Shown piece after piece: positions 42,090 to 51,202 of a stretch of DNA of 64,000 nt. Location: positions 98,333 to 162,332 of the forward strand of contig JAZNQN010000073.1 of the NCBI GenBank assembly GCA_045590195.1, in the 5' to 3' direction. Source of the stretch: JAZNQN01 sp045590195 (GTDB lineage Bacteria; Bacillota; Clostridia; UMGS1883; UMGS1540). Positions within the stretch are counted from its first letter, which is position 1; every line of letters starts with the position of its first letter. A program made the position numbers and the translations under genes. The notes below the pieces were generated by a model. The model worked only from the letters and a program-made list of their open reading frames with translations. It did no database searches and had not been told where the DNA came from.

Positions 42090-42887
42090 ATGTTTCTAAT
42101 AGATTATCACATACATAGCAAGTTCTCGTTTGACTCGCAGGCAAAGCTTTCGGCGATAGTTGACAAGGCTATAGCACAGGGCCTTTCGGAAATTGCTGTA
42201 ACAGACCATTTCGACCCGTTTGAAAAAGAGGAAGACACTCCCCTTTACGATGTTGAAAATTATTTTAAAGAAATAAGAGAAGTTCAAGAAAAATATAAAG
42301 ACAAAATTCGTATTCTGGCAGGCGTTGAAGCGGGACAGGCACAGCTTTATGCCGACAGAGTTAAAAATCTTATACAGTCACATCCATATGATTTTGTAAT
42401 AGGCTCTGTTCACAACTTATCAGGCGACAGGGATTTAGCCTTTCAGTCGTACACTTTATCAAACGTTTCTACCTGGCTTTCAGAATATTTTCTTGAAGCG
42501 GCCGAAGCGGCAAAAACAGGACTTTACGATGTTTTCGGGCATCTTAATTACATTTGCAGATACATTGGAAAACAAAAAATACCCGTAAATGTACACGATT
42601 ACGAAGACCTTGCGGTACTTGTTTTAAGGCAGATTGTATCAAGGGGTAAAGGTATAGAAATAAATGTTTCTACTTTGAGGGACAAGGGAGATACGCCCTT
42701 GCCGCCAATTGAGCTTATAAAAAAATATAAGTCCATGGGTGGCGAAATTTTAACAATCGGTTCCGATTCTCATACTCCCGCAAATGTAGGAACTTCCATA
42801 AAAAGAGGCTTTGAAATTGCTGAAAGAGCAGGTTTTAAATACATAACCACTTTTTCAGAAAGAAAACCATCTTTTCACAAAATATAG
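42090..42887 (+). CDS. PHP-family histidinol-phosphatase-like protein
   Basis: The 265-residue protein has PHP metal motifs: DYHIHSKFSFDS, IAVTDHFDPF, AGVEAGQ, FVIGSVHNL, DVFGHLNYICRY and LTIGSDSHTP. This set and the length match the PHP histidinol phosphatases (HisJ/HisK) of Firmicutes, which make L-histidinol. No other his genes are near, so related phosphatase roles are possible. The ATG at 42090 follows GGGAG; an upstream reading begins before the promoter. Confidence 0.85.
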   Translation: MFLIDYHIHSKFSFDSQAKLSAIVDKAIAQGLSEIAVTDHFDPFEKEEDTPLYDVENYFKEIREVQEKYKDKIRILAGVEAGQAQLYADRVKNLIQSHPYDFVIGSVHNLSGDRDLAFQSYTLSNVSTWLSEYFLEAAEAAKTGLYDVFGHLNYICRYIGKQKIPVNVHDYEDLAVLVLRQIVSRGKGIEINVSTLRDKGDTPLPPIELIKKYKSMGGEILTIGSDSHTPANVGTSIKRGFEIAERAGFKYITTFSERKPSFHKI

Positions 42888-42950
42888 CATTTTTTCGTTT
42901 GCGGAATATACTTTTAGTATAGAGTACGCTTTAAAATTGGTGGTGTTTTA

Positions 42951-43508
42951 ATGAAGATAGAAAGGATTAGCGAAAGCAAGATAAAGCTTACGGTAACTGG
43001 TCAGGATATGACCGAGTGGGGCGTAAGCATTGAACATATTATTGCTGATACCCCAAAAGCCAGAGAGCTTTTCAGGGTTTTGATAAAAAAAGCAGAGCTT
43101 GAGGCAGGATTTTATGCCGAAAATGCAAGGCTTATGATAGAGGCTTTGCCGGGCGAGTATGACGGGATTGACCTTTTTGTTACTAACCTTGATATTCAGG
43201 AGAGTAAAAACAAAAAAGCAAGGCTTCGCGCAAAAGCAATTGAGCCAAAAAGCCAATATGGAATATTTTGTTTTGAAAAATTTGATGACTTATGCGATTT
43301 TGTAAGAAACTGTTCTCACGCAAATGGCGAGGGTGCGCTTTACAAAATGGATGAAAAATATTATTTCGTTGCAGGGAAAGATATTAACCCTCTCATTGTT
43401 GAATATGGAAGGGAAGAGGTAGAAATTACTTTTGCACATTTAAAAGAACATAGCAAATGTGTAATTGAACGCTCTGCCATAGAAACCATAGAAAAATATT
43501 TTAAATAA
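42951..43508 (+). CDS. MecA-family adaptor protein
   Basis: The 185-residue protein starts MKIERISESKIKLTVTGQDM and has the C-terminal IVEYGREEVEITFAHLKEH pattern of MecA. MecA-type adaptors deliver substrates to ClpC. The length is slightly short of B. subtilis MecA (218). The acidic linker is reduced. A GGTGGTG site precedes the ATG; a zinc-ribbon gene follows by 12 bp. Confidence 0.82.
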   Translation: MKIERISESKIKLTVTGQDMTEWGVSIEHIIADTPKARELFRVLIKKAELEAGFYAENARLMIEALPGEYDGIDLFVTNLDIQESKNKKARLRAKAIEPKSQYGIFCFEKFDDLCDFVRNCSHANGEGALYKMDEKYYFVAGKDINPLIVEYGREEVEITFAHLKEHSKCVIERSAIETIEKYFK

Positions 43509-43520
43509 GGAGGACTGACA

Positions 43521-43877
43521 ATGGATTTTTTAACAAAAGTAAAAGAAGCCGTAACAGGTGTTACAAAAACTGCGGTAGACAAATCTAACGAGCTGGTTGA
43601 GGTTACAAAGCTTAAACTTGCAATACGAGATGCGGAAAACGAAATTGAAAAACACTTCAGAGAAATTGGCGAAGCTGTTTACAATGCGTCAAAATCTGAG
43701 GTTGACCCTTCTGAGATTATTACTTCGGGCTGTGAAGCAATAGAAGGCAAGTATAAAGAACTTGCCGAAATGCGTGAGAAACTCAGAGAATACAAAAACA
43801 TAAGAGTTTGCCCATCTTGTGGATGTGAAGTTCCTACTGACAGCGCATTTTGCAACAAATGTGGCGAAAAAATGTAA
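43521..43877 (+). CDS. Coiled-coil zinc-ribbon protein
   Basis: The 118-residue protein has a long N-terminal amphipathic/coiled-coil region (VTKTAVDKSNELVEVTKLKLAIRD; EGKYKELAEMREKLREY) and a C-terminal zinc ribbon with CPSCGCEVP and CNKCG. The function is unknown. It is cotranscribed with the MecA-like gene and ends at a terminator. Confidence 0.85.
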   Translation: MDFLTKVKEAVTGVTKTAVDKSNELVEVTKLKLAIRDAENEIEKHFREIGEAVYNASKSEVDPSEIITSGCEAIEGKYKELAEMREKLREYKNIRVCPSCGCEVPTDSAFCNKCGEKM

Positions 43878-43883
43878 TTTTAT

Positions 43884-43918
43884 TATCCGTACCCAAATTT
43901 CGGGTACGGATATTTTTT
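43884..43918. terminator. Terminator after zinc-ribbon gene
   Basis: ATCCGTACCC pairs with GGGTACGGAT around a short AAATTTC loop, followed by ATTTTTTAT. It lies at the end of the convergent DUF6514-like gene as well. Confidence 0.9.
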
Positions 43919-44189
43919 ATAGCAAAACCCCTTTGGAAACATCTTCTGCAATGGCTTCGAGATTTTCAGGGAGAACCTCTTTTTCAAAAAATAAGTTAAA
44001 CATAAGCTTGGCAATAACAAAATTTTTGCCCGCAGGCATTATTGCTGTGGAGGCATCTGTTTCTGAAACAATTGTATATTCGTTATCAGGAAAGCTTTTT
44101 GAAACATCGCCTTTAAAAAGGCTTAATCTGAAACTGATATTTTCGCTTCCGTTTGATATAACTTTTTCTGAGGTTGAAATTTTTTGCAT
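43917..44189 (-). CDS. Small protein, possibly DUF6514-like
   Basis: The 90-residue protein starts MQKISTSEKVISNGSENISF and contains LSLFKGDVSK, YTIVSETDAS and VLPENLEAIAEDV. The order of a short beta-rich half, an Ala-rich FVIAKLMFNLFF helix and a final PE-L-x-x-I-x-EDV helix recalls the small protein at 1931, so both may be DUF6514 relatives. The similarity is weak. A GGTGG site precedes the ATG. The upstream 240 bp (44190-44433) hold no gene I can see. Confidence 0.6.
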   Translation of the reverse strand: MQKISTSEKVISNGSENISFRLSLFKGDVSKSFPDNEYTIVSETDASTAIMPAGKNFVIAKLMFNLFFEKEVLPENLEAIAEDVSKGVLL

Positions 44190-44433
44190 ATGAATACCAC
44201 CTTTTCGAGTTTTTTAAGATGTGCACAGTAGGTATTATACGAAGTGTCAGCTGTTAAATCAATACCAAAATATCGCAGGTTTCGACAATGGAAAAATATG
44301 GAAACTACCCATATGTAACTTTTACGTGCGAAATTTGTCGAAATAAAAAATAAAATGTCGAAAAGTTTAAGGAATATATTACATTTGAATAAGCGGCTGT
44401 GTACTGCTATAATGGAAATGAGGGGTTGATAAT

Positions 44434-44685
44434 ATGATAATAAAAATTGTTGAAAGATTACAAAATATATGTATAGCCGCTAAAATATCAATACTTGTTT
44501 CTGTCACCGTTTCCATAGCGCTTTTTGCGTTTGCTATAATTTTAAGCAGATTGGGAGAAGGTATAGATACAAAATATTTATACGAACATATGGCGTGCAT
44601 AGCAACCGATATATTTGCAATAGGTGTTTTTTGGGGGCTTGCAGGCGATTTTTTGGCTATAATTATTGACAGAAGAGGAAAATAA
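44434..44685 (+). CDS. Small two-helix membrane protein
   Basis: The 83-residue protein has two hydrophobic segments (ISILVSVTVSIALFAFAIIL, about 17-37, and IATDIFAIGVFWGLAGDFLAIII, about 55-77) and ends in a positively charged DRRGK tail. GAGGGGTTGATAAT gives a good ribosome site. No family is recognised. It precedes galT by 49 bp and may be cotranscribed. Confidence 0.65.
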   Translation: MIIKIVERLQNICIAAKISILVSVTVSIALFAFAIILSRLGEGIDTKYLYEHMACIATDIFAIGVFWGLAGDFLAIIIDRRGK

Positions 44686-44734
44686 TTGTATAATCTTTAT
44701 TGAAAAAATACACTTTGTAATTGGAGAGATTATT

Positions 44735-45700
44735 ATGGCTGAACTTAGATTTAATCCACTGACAAATGACTGGGTAATGATTGCATCACACAGACAGGGA
44801 AGACCGCAGATGCCTAAAGACTGGTGTCCTTTTTGCCCCGGTTCGGGAAAAGTTCCTGATGACTTTGAAGTTTTGGAATACGATAACGATTTTCCTGCAC
44901 TTTCACAAGAGCCACCTGTGCCCGATGATGTAGAAACAGATTTATATAAAGTAGCGCCTTCGCATGGTAAATGTGAAGTAATTCTTTATTCAAAAGAACA
45001 TACTGTAACCTTGCCTGAGCTTTCGGTTCCACACGTTGAAAAACTTGTAAACCTCTGGTGTGAACGTTTTGAAAAAATGCGTGCCGATGAAAAAATAAAA
45101 TACGTATTTATTTTTGAAAACCGTGGCGAGGTTGTTGGTGTTACAATGCCTCATCCTCACGGCCAGATTTACGGCTATCCTTTTATTCCTAAAAAGCTTG
45201 AACTTGAAGTTGCGTCAAGCAAAGCTCACAAAGAAAAAACAGGCAACTGCCTTTTCTGCGATATGCTTCGCGACGAATACAAGTTTGAGAAGAGGATTAT
45301 AAACGAAAATGAAGATTTTGTAACATTTTTACCTTTCTTCTCAGAATATCCATACGGAATTTATATTGCGGCAAAAAGCCACAAGCAGTATATTACAGAT
45401 TTTAATGAAAGAGAAAAAAGAAATCTTGCAGAAAGCATAAGAAATGCGGCAGGAACACTTGACAGCCTTTTTGATTATGCTTTCCCATATATGATGTGTA
45501 TGCATCAGGCACCGGTAAACAGCGGAGATATGTCTGATTACCATTTCCACATTGAATTTTTCCCGCCAATGCGCTCTAAAGACAAGCAGAAATTTAACGC
45601 TTCAAGCGAAACAGGTGCCTGGGCACATTGTAACCCAACCTGCCCTGAAGAAAAAGCCGAAGAGCTGAGAGAGGCATATAAAAAGTTTACTGAAAAATAA
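44735..45700 (+). CDS. galT: Galactose-1-phosphate uridylyltransferase
   Basis: GalT moves UMP from UDP-glucose to galactose-1-phosphate in the Leloir pathway. The 321-residue protein has the HPHGQ active site (His140, His142), the zinc-binding CPFCPG near residue 31, and a C-terminal HFHIEFFPP. This is the two-His-triad-domain (E. coli) class, not the divergent lactobacillus class. The ATG at 44735 follows GGAGAG. galK follows by 15 bp. Confidence 0.96.
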   Translation: MAELRFNPLTNDWVMIASHRQGRPQMPKDWCPFCPGSGKVPDDFEVLEYDNDFPALSQEPPVPDDVETDLYKVAPSHGKCEVILYSKEHTVTLPELSVPHVEKLVNLWCERFEKMRADEKIKYVFIFENRGEVVGVTMPHPHGQIYGYPFIPKKLELEVASSKAHKEKTGNCLFCDMLRDEYKFEKRIINENEDFVTFLPFFSEYPYGIYIAAKSHKQYITDFNEREKRNLAESIRNAAGTLDSLFDYAFPYMMCMHQAPVNSGDMSDYHFHIEFFPPMRSKDKQKFNASSETGAWAHCNPTCPEEKAEELREAYKKFTEK

Positions 45701-45715
45701 TAAGGGGATACCGAT

Positions 45716-46900
45716 ATGACTATTGAACTTATGAAAGAAGAATTTATAAAAAGATTTGGCGAGAGTGATAAGCCACTTCGAGTATTTAAATCACCCGGAA
45801 GGGTAAACCTTATCGGCGAGCATACCGATTACAACGGAGGCCTTGTTTTTCCGGCGGCTATCTGCCTTGAAACAACAATTGTTGTAAGAGAGAGAGATGA
45901 CAAAAAAATACTTCTCGCTGCAACAGATTTAGATGTTTTGGTAGAAGCCGACATTGATAAAATTGACGAATACAAAGAAATTCCATGGGGAAATTATCAG
46001 CTTGGGGTAGCATCTGAACTTATGAAAGACGGCTACGAAATATGCGGCTGCGAAATGCTTTTTGACGATACTGTTCCTCACGGCGGCGGCCTTTCTTCAT
46101 CTGCTGCTATTGAAGTTGCAACAGCGCTTACCCTTGCAACCCTTGCCAATGAAAAGGCGGGCAAAGAGGAGCCTGTTGATATGGTTTACATGGCGCTTAT
46201 CGGCCAGAGAGCAGAAAGAAACTATATTGGTGTTTCCTGCGGAATTATGGACCAGTTTGCATCGGCTATGGGCAAAGAAAACCATGCGGTTATGCTTGAC
46301 TGTAATACCCTCCAGTACAAACACGTTCCTCTTAATTTAAAGGATGAAAGTATTGTTATTGCAAATACTAACAAGAAAAGAAGCCTTATAACTTCAAAAT
46401 ATAACGAAAGATGCGAAGAATGTGCAAAAGCGGTAGCGGCATTTCAAACTGTTATGCCAAACATAAAAGCTTTGGCTGAAATTTCAATTGAAGAATTCGA
46501 AGCAAATAAAGGCGTTATAAAAGATGAAATTGTAAGAAAAAGAGCAGAGCACGTAGTTTACGAGCATAACAGAGTTAAAGAATCGGTAAAAGCTCTTGAA
46601 AGCGGCGATATAGAAAAATTTGCACTTCTTATGAATGCATCGGGAGATTCACTTCGCGACCTTTACGAAGTTACAGGCGAAGAGCTTGACGCTTTGGTTG
46701 ATGCGGCAAGAAAAGTTGAGGGTTGCCTTGGCTCACGTATGACAGGCGCAGGCTTTGGCGGATGCACAGTAAGTATTGTAAAAAATGATGCTATTGAAAA
46801 CTTTAAAAAGGCAGTAGCAGAAGAATATACTGCTAAAATCGGTTATGCACCTTCGTTTTATGTAACAGGCGCAGGCGATGGCGGCAGAGAAATAAGGTGA
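45716..46900 (+). CDS. galK: Galactokinase
   Basis: GalK phosphorylates galactose with ATP. The 394-residue GHMP kinase has the signature GRVNLIGEHTDYNGG, the ATP loop GGGLSSSAAIEVA and SRMTGAGFGGCTVSI. The length is normal. No galE or galactose transporter is in the window. AAGGGGA precedes the ATG. Confidence 0.97.
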   Translation: MTIELMKEEFIKRFGESDKPLRVFKSPGRVNLIGEHTDYNGGLVFPAAICLETTIVVRERDDKKILLAATDLDVLVEADIDKIDEYKEIPWGNYQLGVASELMKDGYEICGCEMLFDDTVPHGGGLSSSAAIEVATALTLATLANEKAGKEEPVDMVYMALIGQRAERNYIGVSCGIMDQFASAMGKENHAVMLDCNTLQYKHVPLNLKDESIVIANTNKKRSLITSKYNERCEECAKAVAAFQTVMPNIKALAEISIEEFEANKGVIKDEIVRKRAEHVVYEHNRVKESVKALESGDIEKFALLMNASGDSLRDLYEVTGEELDALVDAARKVEGCLGSRMTGAGFGGCTVSIVKNDAIENFKKAVAEEYTAKIGYAPSFYVTGAGDGGREIR

Positions 46901-46904
46901 TTTT

Positions 46905-47468
46905 ATGAAAAAAGGAACTATTGCGATAATTGCAGTTATAGCCATAGTAGCAATTTTGGTTTTCTCGGTTATAGGCACTTATAATTCGCTTATAAGTATG
47001 AGAGAGGGCGTTAATGAAAAACTATCTACAATTGACGTTCTTCTTCAGAGAAGAGCAGATCTTATTCATAACCTTGTAAACACTGTTAAAGGTTATGCAT
47101 CTCATGAGCAGGAGGCAATAGCCGCTGTTTCTGATGCAAGAACTAAATATGCATCTTCGGGTACAGCAGCAGAAAAGGCTGAGGCCGACGCTCAGATGAC
47201 AAGTGCAATTTCAAGGCTTTTAATGGTTGCGGAAAATTACCCTGACCTTAAGGCAGATGCCAATTTCAGGCAGCTTTCTGATGAACTTGCAGGAACAGAA
47301 AACAGAATTTCTGTTGGCAGACAGGATTATAACAGCGCTGCAAAAGAGTACAATACAAAAATTGCAAAATTCCCTGCCAATATTTTTGCGGGAATGTTCG
47401 GTTTTGAAAAAGCGGCATATTTTGAAGCAGCTGCAGGCAGTGATGCAGTTCCAGAGGTAAACTTCTGA
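46905..47468 (+). CDS. LemA-family membrane protein
   Basis: The 187-residue protein has one N-terminal membrane helix (TIAIIAVIAIVAILVFSVIG), then the LemA motif: EKLSTIDVLLQRRADLIHNLVNTVKGYA, YPDLKADANFRQLSDELAGTENRI and ARQDYNSAAKEYN-like NxxI...FP. The function is not known. LemA and TPM-domain genes often pair, as they do here. It starts 4 bp after galK. Confidence 0.92.
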   Translation: MKKGTIAIIAVIAIVAILVFSVIGTYNSLISMREGVNEKLSTIDVLLQRRADLIHNLVNTVKGYASHEQEAIAAVSDARTKYASSGTAAEKAEADAQMTSAISRLLMVAENYPDLKADANFRQLSDELAGTENRISVGRQDYNSAAKEYNTKIAKFPANIFAGMFGFEKAAYFEAAAGSDAVPEVNF

Positions 47469-47469
47469 T

Positions 47470-48207
47470 ATGAAACGAATAGTTTGTCTTTTAGGCGCGC
47501 TTTGCCTTTTATGGGTTTCTGTTTTTGCCCTTCCTTCGCCTACAAATGAGTTTTATGTAAACGATTTTGCAAATGTTTTAGGCAGCGAAGTGGAAACGCA
47601 TATAGTAAACGTATCATCGCAGATAGCCAAAGAAACCGGAGCGCAGATTGTTGTTGTAACGGTTAATAATCTTGATGGTATGAATGATGATGAATATGCC
47701 TTAAAGCTTGGAAGAGAATGGGGCGTAGGCGATGAAGAAAAAGATAATGGTGTAATACTGCTTCTCTCTATGGAAGAGCGAAGCCTTCGTATAGAGGTTG
47801 GTTACGGCCTTGAAGGCGCTTTGCCTGACGGAAAATGCGGCAGAATTATGGATGAGATTATAATTCCTCACCTTTCAGAAGAGGCGTACTCAAACGGGAT
47901 TTTGTATGGCTTTGACCAGCTTGCCTATGAAGTATGCAAAGAGTACGGCATAAATGTGCCAAGCGACGTGATGGCTGCTGAAATGCCTAAAGAAGACGAT
48001 GGTATGACATGGGTAATAATTGCCATAATACTTCTTTTGATAATTTTCAGTTCTTTTGGAAAAAGACCTCCTACACGCCGTGGCGGATTTTATCCGGGAA
48101 TGTTTCATGGCGGATTTCACGGCGGCGGTTTTGGCGGCTCGTCGGGCGGTGGCTTTCATGGTGGAGGCGGCAGCTTTGGCGGCGGTGGAGCAAGCAGAAA
48201 ATTTTAA
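47470..48207 (+). CDS. TPM-domain (YgcG-like) membrane protein
   Basis: The 245-residue protein has a signal peptide (MKRIVCLLGALCLLWVSVFA), a TPM domain (FYVNDFANVL; GREWGVGDEEKDNGVILLLS; IEVGYGLEGALPDGKCGRI), a membrane helix (TWVIIAIILLLIIFSSF) and a Gly/Phe/His-rich tail with GGGFHGGGGSFGGGG. It should be membrane-anchored with the TPM domain outside. It starts 1 bp after lemA and ends at a terminator. Confidence 0.92.
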   Translation: MKRIVCLLGALCLLWVSVFALPSPTNEFYVNDFANVLGSEVETHIVNVSSQIAKETGAQIVVVTVNNLDGMNDDEYALKLGREWGVGDEEKDNGVILLLSMEERSLRIEVGYGLEGALPDGKCGRIMDEIIIPHLSEEAYSNGILYGFDQLAYEVCKEYGINVPSDVMAAEMPKEDDGMTWVIIAIILLLIIFSSFGKRPPTRRGGFYPGMFHGGFHGGGFGGSSGGGFHGGGGSFGGGGASRKF

Positions 48208-48216
48208 ACTTATTAA

Positions 48217-48241
48217 ACGTGGCCCAGGCCACGTTTTTTTG
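48217..48241 (+). terminator. Terminator after TPM gene
   Basis: ACGTGGCC-CA-GGCCACGT followed by a run of T residues is a clear intrinsic terminator. Confidence 0.9.
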
Positions 48242-48286
48242 TGAAAAAAATAACAAAAAATTAGTGGTTTTTATACAAAAAAACAG

Positions 48287-48315
48287 TTGACAAACATTGT
48301 TAGTTTAGATATAAT
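48287..48315 (+). promoter_or_regulatory. Sigma-A promoter of the DegT aminotransferase gene
   Basis: TTGACA (48287-48292) and TATAAT (48310-48315) are 17 bp apart, a consensus match. The 5' leader would be about 80 nt. Confidence 0.9.
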
Positions 48316-48402
48316 TGTAAATAGGGATTTACCCGAATTATATTTTTTTGTATAATTAATTTATACAATAAATAAATTAAATTTTTCAGGAGGAAAAAGA
48401 TT

Positions 48403-49650
48403 ATGGCTAAAATATCAGTTGGTAAAGATTCTGATGGCGGCATCACAAGTAGCTACAAAGTTGATGACGGCGTGGTATTAAAAGTACCTTATTCATTCTT
48501 TGGAAGTATTTATGACGAAGCTGAGGAGCAGGCACTACTCAAAGCTATGCACCAGGATTCTCTCACAATGGGACCTGAGGTTCAGCGCTTCCAGAAACGT
48601 TTCGCTGAAATGTGCGGAACAAAATATGCTTTTGCAGTAAGTAACTGTACAACAGCTATGCATGCTGCAGTTTGCGCAATGGGTATCGGCGAAGGCGACG
48701 AAGTTATTACAACACCTAACACATTCGTTGCAACTTCACTTTCAATTTTGAAAGAAGGCGGCGTTCCTGTATATGCAGATATCGACCCAAGAACTTTCAA
48801 CATTGACCCTGCTAAAATCGAAGAAAAAATTACAAACAAAACAAAAGCTATCTTCGTAGTTCACTACGGCGGTCAGATGTGTGATATGGATCCTATTATG
48901 GCGATCGCTAAAAAACACAATCTCCTCGTTTTGGAAGACTGTGCTCACGCTCCTGGCGCTGAATACAAAGGCAGAAAAGCCGGTTCAATTGGTGACTTTG
49001 GTTGCTTCAGCTTCCACTCACTCAAAAACATTACAACACTTGGCGAAGGCGGCATGATCACATGTAACAATGATGATTTCGCTTACCGTGTTGACAAACT
49101 CCGTTGCATGGGTAACGTTGACTGGGAAGATCAGACAGATTACTGGATTCCTTCACACTTTGACAACCACCAGATCAACGGCAAATGGGCTAACAACTAC
49201 CGTATGACAGAATGTCAGGGTGCTGTTGGTAACTGCCAGCTTGATAAACTTGATATGCTCAACAATCTTCGTATTGAACATGGTAGATACCTCAACGAGG
49301 GCCTCAAAGGCATTAAAGGTATTACACCTGTTTATGAAGATCCTAACTGCAAACACATTTATCACCTTTACACAGTTTGTGTTGAAGAAAAAGAACTTGG
49401 CGCAAGCCGTGACGATTTCTTGAGAGTTCTTTACAAAGAAGAAGGTGTACAGGGTATTTTGCACTATCAGCCTACATACCACTTTACATCTCTTAAAAAT
49501 CTTGGTTATGCTCAGGATATCTGCCCAATCGCAGAAGACTTCTTCTACAGAAGAGAGCTTAATACTCCTCACCATCCAAGACTTACAAAAACTGACCTCG
49601 ACAACATTATTCAGGGTGTTAAAAACGCAGCTGAAAAAGTTCGTAAATAG
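48403..49650 (+). CDS. DegT/DnrJ/EryC1/StrS-family aminotransferase
   Basis: The 415-residue PLP enzyme has YSFFGSIYDEAEEQALLKAM near the start, TTPNTFVATSLSILKEGGVPVYAD, LEDCAHAPGA and the Schiff-base Lys in FGCFSFHSLKNITTLGEGGM. Relatives aminate keto-sugars bound to nucleotides, or keto-cyclitols. No other sugar-nucleotide genes are nearby. It has a consensus promoter, a strong AGGAGG site and codons rich in AAC, CTC and GGT, unlike most neighbours, so it is probably highly expressed. Confidence 0.92.
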   Translation: MAKISVGKDSDGGITSSYKVDDGVVLKVPYSFFGSIYDEAEEQALLKAMHQDSLTMGPEVQRFQKRFAEMCGTKYAFAVSNCTTAMHAAVCAMGIGEGDEVITTPNTFVATSLSILKEGGVPVYADIDPRTFNIDPAKIEEKITNKTKAIFVVHYGGQMCDMDPIMAIAKKHNLLVLEDCAHAPGAEYKGRKAGSIGDFGCFSFHSLKNITTLGEGGMITCNNDDFAYRVDKLRCMGNVDWEDQTDYWIPSHFDNHQINGKWANNYRMTECQGAVGNCQLDKLDMLNNLRIEHGRYLNEGLKGIKGITPVYEDPNCKHIYHLYTVCVEEKELGASRDDFLRVLYKEEGVQGILHYQPTYHFTSLKNLGYAQDICPIAEDFFYRRELNTPHHPRLTKTDLDNIIQGVKNAAEKVRK

Positions 49651-49663
49651 TTTTAACAATATT

Positions 49664-49692
49664 AAAAGCGATGCTTCGGCATCGCTTTTTTT
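49664..49692 (+). terminator. Terminator after DegT gene
   Basis: AAAAGCGATGC-TTCG-GCATCGCTTTT with a UUCG tetraloop and following T-run is a strong intrinsic terminator. Confidence 0.93.
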
Positions 49693-49783
49693 AATAAAAG
49701 TATTGATTTTTATGGCCTGTTGTGCTAAAATGGTTTTAAATGTTATGACATATGGTTTTGGAAACTAGATTGGAGAGATTGAA

Positions 49784-50440
49784 ATGTCGGAAATAAAACC
49801 AAAGTACACAAAAGGCGAAGAAATATTTAATATGTCATCGCACATAGTTGGTGGAGTTGTTGGAATTATTGCCCTTATATCATGTGTTATGTTTTCAGCT
49901 GATAAGGGCGATATGTATGCTATTGTAGCAAGTGCCATTTACGGTGCATCTATGATAATTTTATATTCGGTTTCAAGCATATATCATGGGTTGAGCCCGC
50001 GATTTAAAGCTAAAAAAATTTTTCAGACAATTGACCACTGTTCAATTTTTGTACTGATTGCAGGAACATATACACCCGTTTGCCTTTGTGCCTTAAGGGA
50101 ATATAGCCCAACGCTTGGCTGGACACTTTTTTCCGTTGTATGGGGAATCGCTCTGCTTGGAATAACCCTTAATGCAATAAGCGTGAAAAAATTTAAAGTC
50201 TTTTCCGCAATTTGCTACATAGCTATGGGCTGGTGCATAGTGGCAGTATGGAGGCCAACAGTTCAAATGCTTGGTCAAGGTGGAATTTTATTAATGCTTC
50301 TTGGGGGAATAAGTTATACAATAGGCGCGCTTTTCTATTACTTTTTTAAAAAGAAAAGGTATATGCACAGTGTATTTCATCTGTTCGTGGTACTTGGCAG
50401 CATACTTCAGCTGTTTTCTGTTTTGTTTTATGTTATTTAA
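49784..50440 (+). CDS. Hemolysin III (PAQR/YqfA-like) membrane protein
   Basis: The 218-residue protein has about seven membrane helices and the family motifs SSIYHG and DHCSIFVLIAGTYTPV, plus a C-terminal HSVFHLFVVLGS with the last metal-binding His. Bacterial members are linked to membrane homeostasis; hemolytic activity is not shown for most. GGAGAG precedes the ATG. Its last 4 bp overlap the convergent AraC gene. Confidence 0.92.
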   Translation: MSEIKPKYTKGEEIFNMSSHIVGGVVGIIALISCVMFSADKGDMYAIVASAIYGASMIILYSVSSIYHGLSPRFKAKKIFQTIDHCSIFVLIAGTYTPVCLCALREYSPTLGWTLFSVVWGIALLGITLNAISVKKFKVFSAICYIAMGWCIVAVWRPTVQMLGQGGILLMLLGGISYTIGALFYYFFKKKRYMHSVFHLFVVLGSILQLFSVLFYVI

Positions 50441-51198
50441 ACAAGAGATTTTTTATAACTGCTTGGCGACATTTCCATATAACGTTTAAAAAATTTTGAA
50501 AAATGATACACATCGCAAAAACCAAGCTCTGTCGATATTTCGGAAATAGAAAAGTGGCCACTTTCAAGCATTTCGCAAGCTGATGAAAGACGAATATTGT
50601 CACGGTAAGCCGTAATAGTTTTTCCTGTGGTTTTCAAAAACTTTGCGCGGAGATATGAGGGGGATAAAGAACAGTATTCTGCAATTTCTTCCGATGAGAA
50701 ATTACGCCTGAAGTTTTCTCTTATAAATTTCAGTGCCAAATGAATATCCTTATCATAGTCGGGAGAAAGTTTGTTCTGATTTTTTAAAATATCCAGATAA
50801 AAAGAAAGCAGTTTTATGCGGCATTCTATGGCGCTGTCCCACTTTCGTGACTGCCATATTTCACATATTTCAGTTATAGCACCAATCTGCTTTTCGCTAC
50901 AATTGAATACAAAAGGAAAACGGGATAAAAACGATTTATCCTCAGCTTCAAAGTCAAAGGCGCTTGTAATATATGAACAGGCGCCTTTAAAATACATTTC
51001 ATATTTCACTCCGCCTGGCAAAAGCAAAATACTGCCCCTCTTTACGGGATATTTATTGTTGTCGCCATCCTTTACAACACCTTCGCCGGATGTAAACAGA
51101 ACGAATCCGGCGTGTTGCCTTGAAGGGTTGGCAAAATAAAAGTGAGGATTTTCGTGTTTTTCTATTATTATATAAATTTTACCTATTCCAAAATCCAT
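50437..51198 (-). CDS. AraC-family transcriptional regulator
   Basis: The 253-residue protein has an N-terminal cupin-like half (KHENPHFYFANPSRQHAGFVLF; KRGSILLLPGGVKYEMYF) and a two-HTH domain (IAEYCSLSPSYLRAKFLK; ISTELGFCDVYHFSKFFKRYMEMSPSSYK). CGGAGTG precedes the ATG. It lies 4 bp downstream of prmC in the same direction, an unusual partner for a translation gene, so its target is not clear. Confidence 0.9.
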   Translation of the reverse strand: MDFGIGKIYIIIEKHENPHFYFANPSRQHAGFVLFTSGEGVVKDGDNNKYPVKRGSILLLPGGVKYEMYFKGACSYITSAFDFEAEDKSFLSRFPFVFNCSEKQIGAITEICEIWQSRKWDSAIECRIKLLSFYLDILKNQNKLSPDYDKDIHLALKFIRENFRRNFSSEEIAEYCSLSPSYLRAKFLKTTGKTITAYRDNIRLSSACEMLESGHFSISEISTELGFCDVYHFSKFFKRYMEMSPSSYKKSLV

Positions 51199-51202
51199 TT
51201 TA

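Noticed and set aside
49153..49659. 168-codon minus-strand ORF
   Set aside because: It is antisense to the DegT gene and explained by its codon bias.
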